Assembly: GCA_017643395.1 (NCBI GenBank)
Contig: JAEPNP010000003.1
Coordinates: forward strand, 186,001-250,000
DNA length: 64,000 nt
Direction of reading: 5' to 3'
DNA from: Rhodothermales bacterium
GTDB taxonomy: Bacteria > Bacteroidota > Rhodothermia > Rhodothermales > UBA10348
Part shown: positions 1-8,682 of the stretch, one piece after another
Numbering within the stretch: the stretch's first letter is position 1
Layout: each line of letters starts with the position of its first letter
Notes under the pieces: generated by a model
Told to the model about the DNA's origin: nothing
Database searches by the model: none
What the model saw: only the letters and a program-made list of their open reading frames with translations
Program-made: the position numbers and the translations under genes

Positions 1-1
1 G

Positions 2-1015
2 CACCTGACCAGCAGCGGGACCATCGCCAACCTGGAGGCCCTGTTCGTAGCCCGGGAGCTGCATCCCGACAAGACCGTGGCCTTCAGCCAGGACGCGCAC
101 TACACGCATGCCCGGATGTGCCACGTGCTGGGGGTGAAGACGCGCAAGGTGCCGACGGATGCTGTCGGGCGCATGGACGTGTTGGCGCTGAGGCGAGCGC
201 TGCAGGACGGCAACGTGGGTACTGTCGTGGCCACGGCCGGCACCACCGGGCAGGGTCTGGTGGATCCGATTGAGGACATTGTGGCGGCCTGCAGCGAGTT
301 CGGCGTGCGAGTGCACGTGGACGCGGCCTATGGCGGATTCTACTGCCTCTTGGCGGACTCAGAGCTCCTGGAGCCCGATACGCGGCGCCACTACAAGGCC
401 ATCTCCGGCGCAGACTCCGTGGTGGTGGACCCCCACAAACACGGCCTGCAGCCCTACGGCTGCGGCGCGATCCTCTTTGCCGACCCCAAGGTGGGCAAGT
501 TCTACAAGCACGACAGTCCGTACACCTACTTCACCAGTGACCAGCTGCACTTGGGAGAGATTTCGCTGGAGTGCTCGCGACCGGGGGCCGCTGCCGGGGC
601 GTTCTGGATGACGCTGAAACTGTTACCGCTGACCCGGGATGGTCTGGGCGATGTGCTGGCGGCGTGCCGGCGGGCGGCGCTGGGCTGGTATGATGAGCTG
701 CAGAAGAGCAGCCGGTTCGACCCGGTGGTGAAGCCGGAGCTGGACATTGTGACGTTCTTCCCGAGCGATGGGGTCGCGGCGGCGTCCGCGATTTCAGAGG
801 CGAGTCAGGAAGTGTTTGAGCGGACGATGGCGGGGGAGGACCCGCTGTTCTTGAGTACGCTGCGGGTGCCTACGCGCCGGGTGCGGGTGAGCGGAAGGCC
901 GGTGAAGCGGGATAAGGTGGAGACGGTGGTGTTGCGGGCGGTGTTGATGAAGCCTGAGATGGAGGGTGCATTCGATGAACGCTTACATGGCCTGAAGTAT
1001 CTGGCGGAAGTCTAA
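2..1015 (+). CDS. Group II PLP-dependent decarboxylase, 5' truncated by window edge
   Basis: The reading frame is open from base 2, so the true start lies outside the window and about 338 C-terminal residues are visible. Motifs seen are TSSGTIANLEAL (counterpart of the family's SGGTEANL cofactor-phosphate loop), HVDAAYGG, and DPHKHG, whose Lys should form the Schiff base with pyridoxal phosphate. The family decarboxylates amino acids (glutamate, aspartate, aromatic amino acids); substrate cannot be read from this fragment. It converges on the CHAT gene, the two overlapping by about 4 bases at their stops. Family assignment is secure, substrate unknown. Confidence 0.88.
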   Translation, partial: HLTSSGTIANLEALFVARELHPDKTVAFSQDAHYTHARMCHVLGVKTRKVPTDAVGRMDVLALRRALQDGNVGTVVATAGTTGQGLVDPIEDIVAACSEFGVRVHVDAAYGGFYCLLADSELLEPDTRRHYKAISGADSVVVDPHKHGLQPYGCGAILFADPKVGKFYKHDSPYTYFTSDQLHLGEISLECSRPGAAAGAFWMTLKLLPLTRDGLGDVLAACRRAALGWYDELQKSSRFDPVVKPELDIVTFFPSDGVAAASAISEASQEVFERTMAGEDPLFLSTLRVPTRRVRVSGRPVKRDKVETVVLRAVLMKPEMEGAFDERLHGLKYLAEV

Positions 1016-3969
1016 CCCTCTCCAACAAGAATGAAGGCCGCCCAAAGACCCGGGCGTGCCGCTACGTTGGGGTCCTCCATCAGCTTCAACTTCGCGTTCC
1101 GAAGAGCATCTGCTTTTGGCTGCCCAGAGAGCATGTTTTCGTAGAAGTGTCCCATGGCGGCGGCGGTGTAGGCGTCGGAGGCATTCCAGAGAGACGCAAC
1201 AACGGACTTCGCTCCAGCAAACATGAAGGCCCGTCCGAGCCCAACTAGTCCATCCCCCGCATCCGTAGAGTTGACCCCCGTGCGGCAGGCACTAAGAACT
1301 ACCAATTCGGCGTTCAATTCGAGGCCCAGAACTTCACCGATGTGAAGGACGCCATCTTCGCCGTTTCCCTCGTTGAATAGCAGGCCTGAGAGGCTGGGCT
1401 GTTGGGGGTTCGCATAGCCGTGCGTCGCGAGGTGTAGGTACTGATAGTCAAAAAGGCGAGCGGACTTTATTGCCTGCTCAGAGGCCGCCCTATCCGAGAG
1501 GATGGTGCTGCTGGCGTCAAAAAGCATTCGGTTGGCATCGAAGAGCCTATCTATGGCTACTATCTCCTCTAGCGCTGCCGGAAGCGGCCCGAAATGGATA
1601 GGGTCATTGTCGGGCGGGTAACCGAGAAGATGCGGACTGACCAAGACTCCTTCGGAGAAACTCGGAGCGGCGGCAAAAAGTGAGTGCTCAGACCTGAACT
1701 CTGCGGCTCGGTTCGGCCTCTCCGAGACGGAGTACTTGTACCGGATTGTTTTCGAGGCGATCAAGAACTCGGACGCGGCACTTGCCGAATCTCTCAGGGC
1801 CTCGAACGGGACGTTCAGAAGCCTAGCATATCCTGCGATAGTCAGCCTGGGTGCTCCGAGGCTGGGCAGCAGAGGTCGAACCAGTCTGTCATACAGCTGG
1901 GACGCCATTCTTTGGCCGGCGAGCAAGTCCCCCAGCTCTAGGGTCGGACCGAACGAGTCGGCCTCATCGGCAATGGAAGACCAATTCCCTAGCGGAACAA
2001 TGTGACGGTCTCCCGAGAAAGGGAAAACGAGTGCGTGTAGCTGGCTGTCTACTACCTGATAGACGACGAGGTCTTCACCTTCCAAGCGGCGATGGGTACG
2101 AGCGGCGCTATCGATACCTTCGTTAAAGCTGGCAGCCCCCAGCATCGTCGCAGCCGGCGCCCGGAGCGCCGCTCTCAACGCTTTGAGGCTGTCTCGATAC
2201 TGAAAAACTTCGGCGGCTGGAGACATAGCATGCGGCCCCCTCCCGGGATTCCTCAGCTGCCAGATGAGATGTTCCTTTTCGGCGTTCTCAAGATGTCGCA
2301 CTAGAGCGCGTTCTCGAGAAAGCATAGACTGTTCAGCGACGAGAGGGGAATATCGAGCGGCGCTGTACAGGCTCTGCCGGTCGTCCGCGAGCAACAATTC
2401 AGAGAACCTGTATGCACGGTCAAAGAGTGCGAAGTCGGGGGACTCGTAGTAGGCGGCCAGTGATCGTGACAAGGCCAGTGCCAGGGTGTTGCGATACAAC
2501 TCAGCGGCCCGCGCATTGTCTTGACGAATGTGCCAGAGCAGCTGGGCGACTCGGTCGAAGCTCCACTCCGGAGACTCGGACAGGGACGAGAGAGCCAGTT
2601 CTCGATGCCTTATCCAAAGCGAGGCCGAGCGGAGCAACTGGGGAAGACTTACAGCGCTCGGTGCCGTAGCGGGATGCCAGTCCGGTCCTAGGTTACTTGC
2701 AAGTGCAGCACCTATGTGGGGCAGTGCTTTATCGGGCTGGCCTCTATCGAGGTGACGGCTGGCGATTTCATTGGAAGCCTGTATCAGGAGAGGATTGCGA
2801 CTTGAAAAAGCTCGATTCAGCCAATCTCTAGCCACAGCTAGCACCGAGTCGGCCTCAGCGATCCGCCCCGTGGAGTAGATCGCGTTAGACAACTGGATCA
2901 GCTCCAGACCAACGTCCGGCCTGTCTGCCGCAGCCAGCTTATCGATGCCAGACTTGATTAAGCTCAGTCCCTCAGTGGAATTGCCCTCGTGAAGAGCAAC
3001 CGTGCCTTGGTGAATCTGAGCAATTCCGAATGACGGGTGGTTAGTGCCGACAACCTCGGCAAACGTTTGCCGAGACTCGTCAAGCAGCCCCCGCGCTTCA
3101 TCGAACCGCCCTAGGCGCACCAACAGGTCCCCAAGATTGTCTTGGGTCTTTGCAACAAACAGACGGTTCGTGGTGCCCCGAGAGTAGATCTCCAGGGCCT
3201 GTCGGTACGAAAATTCTGCACGAAGCGTGTCTCCCACAATCGCATGCAGGTTCCCAAGATTGCCCAGGCTTACGGCGAGGTCTGAATCAGACGGCTCGAG
3301 AATCTGACGCTTAATGCCGTACGCCGCTTGGTGTAGCGCCAGCGCTTCTGAGTAGTGGCCGAGGCGCCATTGAACATTCGCGATATTGTTGATCGTTGCC
3401 GCGACCTCGCGCGAGTACCGCCCGTGCACCCTGGTTCGGACCTCTAGAGCGGCTTCATAGCCAGTCTGCGCGCCCAACAGGTCGCCCGACTCGTGATCAG
3501 CCAGCGCTCGGTAGTGGAGAAGATGTCCGACGTCTGGGTGATCGATTCCATAGGCGCTTTCGGCTAGGTCCCTGGCCAGATCAAGCCTTGATCGGGCCTC
3601 AGGAAACTTACCGAGCCTCAAGTTTGATCTGCCGAGCAGCGTTAGGTGCCTAATCAGAACAGAATCGCTGGTTGACTCCCAAAAGGGCTGCGTCTGCATC
3701 AGCTCTAGCTGATGGACTGCCGTACTGTAGGCCCCCTTGCGAATCGCCAGCTCGGCGAGAGAAAGATTGAGCTCCGCAACAACATCGGGCAACAGGCTTC
3801 CCGCGGAGAGCGCGGAATCCACAAGGGCCTCGCCCGATTCGAGGTCGTTCGCAACAATGGCGGCCTCGGCTCGGGTAGCCAGGTCGCGTATGTCGGCTGA
3901 TTCCGTTGGTCGATCGATCTCCTGGCAGCCAAACAGACTGACCAACACAACAATGCAGGGAGAACGCAT
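1012..3969 (-). CDS. TPR-CHAT caspase-like lipoprotein
   Basis: 985 residues. A short hydrophobic N-terminus ends in LFGC, a plausible lipobox, so the protein is probably a lipoprotein facing the periplasm or surface. Residues about 60-430 hold tandem tetratricopeptide-like repeats (for example NIANVQWRLGHYSEALALHQ). The last 300 residues are a CHAT domain, a separase/caspase-like cysteine peptidase fold: His850 lies in HLATHG and Cys895 in LSACRTG, and the G-RAFMFAGAKSVVASLW stretch is typical. Both catalytic residues are present, so it is probably active. Known TPR-CHAT proteins are cytoplasmic effectors or partners; an exported one is less usual. Its codon mix looks less GC-biased than that of neighbouring genes. 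No CRISPR or effector gene is nearby. Confidence 0.9.
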   Translation of the reverse strand: MRSPCIVVLVSLFGCQEIDRPTESADIRDLATRAEAAIVANDLESGEALVDSALSAGSLLPDVVAELNLSLAELAIRKGAYSTAVHQLELMQTQPFWESTSDSVLIRHLTLLGRSNLRLGKFPEARSRLDLARDLAESAYGIDHPDVGHLLHYRALADHESGDLLGAQTGYEAALEVRTRVHGRYSREVAATINNIANVQWRLGHYSEALALHQAAYGIKRQILEPSDSDLAVSLGNLGNLHAIVGDTLRAEFSYRQALEIYSRGTTNRLFVAKTQDNLGDLLVRLGRFDEARGLLDESRQTFAEVVGTNHPSFGIAQIHQGTVALHEGNSTEGLSLIKSGIDKLAAADRPDVGLELIQLSNAIYSTGRIAEADSVLAVARDWLNRAFSSRNPLLIQASNEIASRHLDRGQPDKALPHIGAALASNLGPDWHPATAPSAVSLPQLLRSASLWIRHRELALSSLSESPEWSFDRVAQLLWHIRQDNARAAELYRNTLALALSRSLAAYYESPDFALFDRAYRFSELLLADDRQSLYSAARYSPLVAEQSMLSRERALVRHLENAEKEHLIWQLRNPGRGPHAMSPAAEVFQYRDSLKALRAALRAPAATMLGAASFNEGIDSAARTHRRLEGEDLVVYQVVDSQLHALVFPFSGDRHIVPLGNWSSIADEADSFGPTLELGDLLAGQRMASQLYDRLVRPLLPSLGAPRLTIAGYARLLNVPFEALRDSASAASEFLIASKTIRYKYSVSERPNRAAEFRSEHSLFAAAPSFSEGVLVSPHLLGYPPDNDPIHFGPLPAALEEIVAIDRLFDANRMLFDASSTILSDRAASEQAIKSARLFDYQYLHLATHGYANPQQPSLSGLLFNEGNGEDGVLHIGEVLGLELNAELVVLSACRTGVNSTDAGDGLVGLGRAFMFAGAKSVVASLWNASDAYTAAAMGHFYENMLSGQPKADALRNAKLKLMEDPNVAARPGLWAAFILVGEG

Positions 3970-4286
3970 CTTGTGGCCCGTTTTTTCTGGTAGAGGCTAG
4001 AGCCTACTAATTTGTAACAGGACACCACAAAAAAAAGCGCCCCTTCCGAGGGAGCACTTCGCTGCTGGGCACTGCGACCGAGTCGCCGGGCTCTCATGTT
4101 CTGCTTTCAGGCGGTTGGCTCTACCCAAGGCAGGAGAAATCATTTGAACTCAGACGCGACTTGGCACACTGAAATCCGCCCAACCGCACAACGCGTAAAT
4201 CCGAAACGAAATTCGTCGGACATACGATGCGTATCAAACCCTCCCTTAAGCAACAGTTCTGCTGCGGAACATGATTCAATAAGAAA
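3970..4286. other. Intergenic region upstream of the CHAT gene
   Basis: About 320 bases without a supportable gene. It separates the repeat lipoprotein's terminator from the CHAT gene and should contain the CHAT promoter on the minus strand, but no clear -35/-10 pair could be picked. An A-run lies near 4030. Confidence 0.4.
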
Positions 4287-4311
4287 GGGGTGCCCCGAGC
4301 TGGGACACCCC
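4287..4311 (-). terminator. Rho-independent terminator of the repeat lipoprotein gene
   Basis: GGGGTG/CACCCC and CCC/GGG arms form a stem with one bulged A at 4305. On the minus strand the stem is followed by TTTCTT. It lies about 20 bases past the stop at 4333. Confidence 0.65.
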
Positions 4312-4332
4312 CTATTGAGGAATCCGGAAATC

Positions 4333-4743
4333 TCAGCGGCCGACTTGGTTCGTTCCGTCGGAGCCTTGGTTCGTTCCGTCGGAGCCTTGGTTCGTCCCGT
4401 CGGAGCCCTGGTTCGTTCCATCGGAGCCCTGGTTCGTTCCATCGGAGCCCTGGTTCGTTCCATCGGAGCCCTGGTTCGTGCCATCGGAGCCCTGGTTCGT
4501 GCCATCGGAGCCCTGGTTCGTGCCGTCGGAGCCTTGGTTCGTGCCGTCGGAGCCCTGGTTCGTGCCGTCAGAGCCCTGGTTCGTGCCATCAGAGCCCTGG
4601 TTCGTGCCGTCGGAACCCTGGTTCGTCCCGTCAGACACCCAAACCACATCCTCTTCCGCACCAACAAGTGCTTCGGGGCTGCATCCGGTCATCGGGATTG
4701 CGAAGGCGGCGATCAGGGCGAGGGTGAGGAGCTGGCGTGTCAT
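4333..4743 (-). CDS. Lipoprotein of tandem SDGTNQG heptapeptide repeats
   Basis: 136 residues: a signal peptide with lipobox MTGC (Cys21), a 15-residue linker, then 13 perfect SDGTNQG units and a final SDGTNQ followed by VGR and the stop. The repeat has no variant residue, although its codons vary. It is Asp/Asn/Gly/Ser/Thr/Gln-rich, has no hydrophobic residue, and should be very soluble; a calcium-binding, spacer or adhesive role is possible but not shown. It lies downstream of hisA on the same strand (143-base gap) and has its own terminator. The signal peptide and lipobox argue for a real gene despite the low complexity. Function unknown. Confidence 0.8.
   Translation of the reverse strand: MTRQLLTLALIAAFAIPMTGCSPEALVGAEEDVVWVSDGTNQGSDGTNQGSDGTNQGSDGTNQGSDGTNQGSDGTNQGSDGTNQGSDGTNQGSDGTNQGSDGTNQGSDGTNQGSDGTNQGSDGTNQGSDGTNQVGR
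4345..4635 (-). repeat. 21-bp in-frame tandem repeat, about 14 copies
   Basis: The unit encodes SDGTNQG. Synonymous variants occur in blocks (GTTCCGTC, GTCCCGTC, GTTCCATC, GTGCCATC, GTGCCGTC at the same place in successive units). This indicates growth by local duplication of neighbouring units with selection on the protein. Because the unit is a multiple of three, copy-number change keeps the frame. Confidence 0.97.
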
Positions 4744-4886
4744 GGTATCGGGGAAGTCTTTGGTTGCTCAGGGGCTTCACTTGGGGAAACGGAAACCCGG
4801 CGCACCGCACGACACGCAAAACCAAAAAAAATGCGTCCGAGACCCCAATCGCCTCAAACGCACTCAAAACCGCAGAAAAAACTTGC

Positions 4887-5666
4887 CTACGCCCGCTCCT
4901 GCGCGGTGCTATAGCAGTCCAGGTCCACTTCTTCCTTGTAATTCCAGCACCACGTCTTCTGACACGGGAAGGTGTCTTCATACAGCGCGCGGCCTACAAT
5001 CACGGAATCCACCCCATCGCCCTTGAGCTCCTGCAGGGCCAACAGGTCATGGAAACTGCCCACGCCGCCTGATGCGGTGATCCGGCACCGCTTCAGCTCC
5101 GCCGCCAGTCTACGGTAGGCCTCCACGTTCGGGCCTTCCATGGTCCCATCGCGCGAGATGTCCGTGTAGACAATGCGCCGGCACCCGCGGGCTTCCATGT
5201 CCTTGGCCATCTCAATGGCATCCAGTCCGGAGCCTTCCGTCCAGCCCTGCACCTTGACCTCGCCGCCCCGGGCGTCGATGCCCACCACGATCTTGCCGGA
5301 GCCGTGCTTCTCCACGGCCTGTGACACCAGGTCCGGATTGCGCACGGCGGCCGTACCCAGGATCACGCGATACACCCCGGCCGCCAGCGCGGCGTCAATG
5401 TCGTCCATGGTCCGGATGCCACCGCCTACCTGTACCGGAATGTCCAGGCACTGGGCGATGCGCTTGATCACGTCCCGGTTGTGCGCGCCCTGCCCGAGCG
5501 CCGCGTCCAGGTCCACCACGTGCAGCACCTTGCAGTTCTGCACGCGCCATAGCTTGGCCATCTTGACGGGGTCGTCAAAGTAGACGGTCTCCTTGGAGTA
5601 CTCCCCCTGGTGCAGGCGCACGCATTTGCCGCCCCGCAGGTCAATGGCCGGAATGATCAGAAACAT
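4887..5666 (-). CDS. hisA: HisA, phosphoribosylformimino-AICAR-P isomerase
   Basis: 259 residues. Converts ProFAR to PRFAR, the fourth step of histidine biosynthesis, in the cytoplasm. The (beta/alpha)8-barrel signatures are visible: IPAIDLRGGKCVRL at the N-terminus with the catalytic Asp, VQVGGGIR, TDISRDGTMEGPN with the second catalytic Asp, and ASGGVGS for phosphate binding. A C-terminal extension after about residue 230 (rich in Trp, Cys, Glu) goes beyond the usual end. No other his gene is in the window; upstream genes may lie elsewhere. It is divergent from the padR operon, and the intergenic region carries two inverted repeats. Confidence 0.96.
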   Translation of the reverse strand: MFLIIPAIDLRGGKCVRLHQGEYSKETVYFDDPVKMAKLWRVQNCKVLHVVDLDAALGQGAHNRDVIKRIAQCLDIPVQVGGGIRTMDDIDAALAAGVYRVILGTAAVRNPDLVSQAVEKHGSGKIVVGIDARGGEVKVQGWTEGSGLDAIEMAKDMEARGCRRIVYTDISRDGTMEGPNVEAYRRLAAELKRCRITASGGVGSFHDLLALQELKGDGVDSVIVGRALYEDTFPCQKTWCWNYKEEVDLDCYSTAQERA

Positions 5667-5694
5667 GGCCAGCCTCTAAAGCGGGGCGGGGTAG

Positions 5695-5715
5695 CGGGTT
5701 TCGTGAACGAACCCG
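5695..5715. promoter_or_regulatory. Inverted repeat CGGGTT-N9-AACCCG upstream of hisA
   Basis: Six-base perfect arms separated by nine bases, 29 bases upstream of the hisA start. It could be a hairpin in the hisA leader or an operator. Seen directly; role inferred. Confidence 0.4.
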
Positions 5716-5726
5716 TAACATTCTGA

Positions 5727-5745
5727 TGTTCTATTCGATAGAACA
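5727..5745. promoter_or_regulatory. Probable PadR operator palindrome
   Basis: TGTTCTATTCGATAGAACA is a perfect 19-base palindrome (eight-base arms, TCG centre), 30 bases upstream of the padR start and between it and hisA. PadR proteins commonly bind such dyads over their own promoters, so autoregulation of the padR-permease operon is the simplest reading. Confidence 0.7.
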
Positions 5746-5774
5746 AATCGCTTCAGAAACGACCCGGCTCCCTC

Positions 5775-6104
5775 ATGTCCCTGCTTTCCCGCACTGAGGA
5801 ACTGCTTCTGCTCTCTGTTTGGCATCTCCAGGAAGACGCCTACGGGCTGGCCGTCAGGGACCGCATGCGACAACTCCTGGACCGCAAACTCTCGGTGGGC
5901 GCGGTCTATGTGCCCCTGGAGCGACTGGCCCGCAAGGGTTTCCTGGCCTCCCGCGAGGCCGACCCGACTCCCGAGCGGGGCGGGCGGCGCACGCGCTACT
6001 ACCGCCTGACGGAGAAAGGCGTGGCCGCGCTCGCCCACGTGCGCTCCGTCACGGAAGAGGCCTGGGCCGGCGTGCCGTCGCCGCTCAGCCCCTCGGTGCG
6101 GTGA
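5775..6104 (+). CDS. PadR family transcriptional regulator
   Basis: 109 residues with the PadR winged helix: TEELLLLSVWHLQEDAYGLAVRDRM (helices 1-2), SVGAVYVPLERLARKGFL (recognition helix and first wing strand) and GRRTRYYRLTEKG (wing). It lacks the long C-terminal dimerisation domain of larger PadR proteins. Its TGA overlaps the GTG of the permease gene by four bases (GTGA), so the two are translationally coupled. This pairing of small PadR regulators with large FtsX-type permeases recurs in Acidobacteria and Rhodothermota-like genomes. It probably represses the operon through the dyad at 5727-5745. Confidence 0.92.
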   Translation: MSLLSRTEELLLLSVWHLQEDAYGLAVRDRMRQLLDRKLSVGAVYVPLERLARKGFLASREADPTPERGGRRTRYYRLTEKGVAALAHVRSVTEEAWAGVPSPLSPSVR

Positions 6105-8680
6105 AGGCGCTCCTCCGCATCCTGGACGCCCTCCTGGGTCCCGCCCACAGCACGCTGATCGGGGACCTGGCGGCCTGCTACCACGAGGAGCGGCGCGCCC
6201 GCGGGCTGCTCCTGGCCTCTCTCTGGCTAACCGGCCAACTCCTGCTTGCCGTGCCGCGCGTCCTATGGCTCAACCTCATCTGGGAACGAGAAATGCTCAA
6301 AAACTATGTGACCGTGGCCCTGCGCCAGATGCGCCGCGCCTGGAGCTTCAGCCTCATCAACGTGCTGGGGCTGGCCATGAGTCTGGCCGTGTGCCTGGTC
6401 ATCCTGAGCCTGCTGCACGATCAGCGCGGCTTCGACACGTTCCACCCCGATGGCGATCAGGTCTACCGCGTCACGTCCCGGGTGACGGAGTCCTTCGGCA
6501 CCTTCAGCATGGCCACGTCTTCAGGGCCGCTGGGTCCGGAACTCGTGGCGGCGAGCGATGACGTTGAGGCCCTGGTCCAGCTCCGCCGCACGTGGGGCCA
6601 CCTGCAGCGCGAGGACGGTTTCCGGGTGGACTTCGCAGGCCTCTACGCTCCTCCGGGTTTCTTCGACCTGTTCGGCTTTCCGCTGGAGGGCTCCATCCCG
6701 TCCCAGGCGCTGGACGATCCGTTTGAGGTAGTGATCTCGCGCGATGTCGCCGAGAGCCTCTTCCCGGGGCAGGACCCCATCGGCCGCACCCTGGAGTGGG
6801 AAGGCATGTTTCCGGTGGTGGTGGGCGGCGTCATGGCCCCGCCGCCCGGCAAGACCCACCTGCGCGCGGATGTGCTGGTCTCCTTTGAAACGCTGCACGC
6901 CCGCGCCGCGCGGGGCAGCGAGATGGCGCTCGAGGACTGGAACCGCAATACGGCCTACTACAACTACCTGCGCCTGAAGCCGGGCGCCGACCCCGCGGCC
7001 ATTGCCGCCATGGCCAATACGCTGAGCCTGTCGCACTACACGGGCGATGGGGAGTCGCCCACCTTTGCCATGCAGTCTCTGGGCTCGATCAACCTGGGCC
7101 GGGACCTGTCGAATCAGATCGCCGAGGTGATGCCGCGCGGGTTTGCCATCATCCTGTCGGCGCTGGCGCTGGTGTTGGTCCTGACGGCGGTCTTCAACTA
7201 TGTGAACCTGACCATTGCGCGGTCCTTGAGGCGCACCCGGGAGCTGGGCATCCGTAAGGTGGTGGGGGCGCGCCGCGGGCAGCTTATGCAGCAGCTCGTG
7301 GCCGAGGCCGTGCTGACCGCGCTCCTGGCCCTGGCCATTGCGGGGGCGGCGCTGACGTGGCTCCTGCCGCAGTTCAACAATCTGTCGGCGGTGAGCGCGG
7401 ATGCGGTGATGCGCGTGGAGAGCATCAGCTCGGGGCTGGTGCTGCAGTTTGTGCTCTTGGCCGTTGTGCTCGGCGTGCTGGCCGGGCTGGTTCCGGCCTG
7501 GCGCATGTCACGCGTGGCGCCGGCGCTGTCCGTCAAGGGTCGCCTGTCTGCGCCGCGCCGCGGCCGGTTCGGCGTGCGCAAGGCCCTGGTGGTCGTGCAG
7601 TTTGTGGTGTCAATGGTGGCCATTTCCGTTACCGTGCTCCTGCACCGGCAGATTGACTTCATTTCCGGGTCGGAGTTGGGGTTCGATGAGGCCACGCTGG
7701 TCAACGTGGACCTGCAGGGCCTGGACCCGGATCTGGTGCGCGCGGAGCTCCTGGCCGTGCCGGGGGTGGAGCAGGTCTCCCTGATGTCGGCGCCGCCGTC
7801 CAGCGGCACGCGCACTACCACGGACATCCAGACGGATCGCATGACCGATCCCATGCTGCTTCCCCGCTATTCGGTCGATGCGCACTTCTTGGATCAGTAC
7901 CGGGTGCAGCTCCTGGCCGGCCGCGAATTGCGTGAGGGTGCTCAGGCGGAGCTTCTTCTCAATGAGGCGGGCGTGGCCGCTCTGGATCTCGGCCCGCCGG
8001 AACAGGCCGTGGGCACCATCCTGACGTTTGACGAGGCGCTGGTGCAGGCGCCGGCGACACTGGTCGGCGTGGTCACCAACTTCTACGCAGACGGTGTAGA
8101 ACGCGGGTACCAGCCCGTCGCACTCGTGAGTAGACCCGCGCTGTACACCACCGCCTCCGTGCGCATGGCCGCCGGATCGGTGCGCGGGGCCATGGAGCGC
8201 CTTGGGGGCGCATGGGAACGACTCGCTCCGGGCACGACGCTGGAGGCCGCGTTCTTTGATGCACAGATCCAGGAGTCCTACCGCGACATGCGTGCCACCG
8301 GCCGCATTCTCGGCACGTTCGTAGTGCTGATAGTGATGATCGCCGGTCTTGGCCTGCTGGGCATGGTCGGCTACGCCGCTGAGGTTCGCGTGCGCGAGGT
8401 GGGCATCCGCAAGGTGGTGGGTGCCACCATGGGTCAGCTTGTTGGCCTCCTGTCGCGGGAGTACCTGATGCTGGTGGGCATCGCGCTGGTGCTGGCCATG
8501 CCGGTGGCGTGGATCATCACGAATCGGCTACTGGAGCAGTACGCCCAACATGTCGTGCACACGCCGTGGGGGCTGCTGCTGAGCGTATCGCCCGTGATTG
8601 TGGCGGCGCTGGTGATTGTGGTGTCGCAGACGCTGAGGGCCGCGCTTACGAACCCGGTGGAGGTGCTGCGGAGCGAGTAG
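6101..8680 (+). CDS. MacB/FtsX-type ABC permease, duplicated, PadR-linked
   Basis: 859 residues from the GTG at 6101, chosen because it overlaps the padR stop; the frame is open further upstream but only as a shadow of padR. A roughly 60-residue N-terminal prefix with one membrane segment is followed by two MacB-like halves. Each half has a large periplasmic domain and FtsX membrane segments, with the repeated signature RELGIRKVVGARRGQL (first half) and REVGIRKVVGATMGQL (second). No ATPase gene is adjacent, so it is an orphan permease that must borrow an ATPase or act differently. Substrate unknown. Confidence 0.9.
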   Translation: MKALLRILDALLGPAHSTLIGDLAACYHEERRARGLLLASLWLTGQLLLAVPRVLWLNLIWEREMLKNYVTVALRQMRRAWSFSLINVLGLAMSLAVCLVILSLLHDQRGFDTFHPDGDQVYRVTSRVTESFGTFSMATSSGPLGPELVAASDDVEALVQLRRTWGHLQREDGFRVDFAGLYAPPGFFDLFGFPLEGSIPSQALDDPFEVVISRDVAESLFPGQDPIGRTLEWEGMFPVVVGGVMAPPPGKTHLRADVLVSFETLHARAARGSEMALEDWNRNTAYYNYLRLKPGADPAAIAAMANTLSLSHYTGDGESPTFAMQSLGSINLGRDLSNQIAEVMPRGFAIILSALALVLVLTAVFNYVNLTIARSLRRTRELGIRKVVGARRGQLMQQLVAEAVLTALLALAIAGAALTWLLPQFNNLSAVSADAVMRVESISSGLVLQFVLLAVVLGVLAGLVPAWRMSRVAPALSVKGRLSAPRRGRFGVRKALVVVQFVVSMVAISVTVLLHRQIDFISGSELGFDEATLVNVDLQGLDPDLVRAELLAVPGVEQVSLMSAPPSSGTRTTTDIQTDRMTDPMLLPRYSVDAHFLDQYRVQLLAGRELREGAQAELLLNEAGVAALDLGPPEQAVGTILTFDEALVQAPATLVGVVTNFYADGVERGYQPVALVSRPALYTTASVRMAAGSVRGAMERLGGAWERLAPGTTLEAAFFDAQIQESYRDMRATGRILGTFVVLIVMIAGLGLLGMVGYAAEVRVREVGIRKVVGATMGQLVGLLSREYLMLVGIALVLAMPVAWIITNRLLEQYAQHVVHTPWGLLLSVSPVIVAALVIVVSQTLRAALTNPVEVLRSE

Positions 8681-8682
8681 GG

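Noticed and set aside
1012-3969. Link of the TPR-CHAT protein to a type III-E CRISPR (Craspase) system
   Set aside because: No repeat array, Cas7-like or other CRISPR gene in the window, and the protein has an export signal.
4140-4914. Open frames in all registers across the 21-bp repeats
   Set aside because: Repeat length divisible by three keeps every frame open; only the minus-strand frame has a signal peptide and lipobox.
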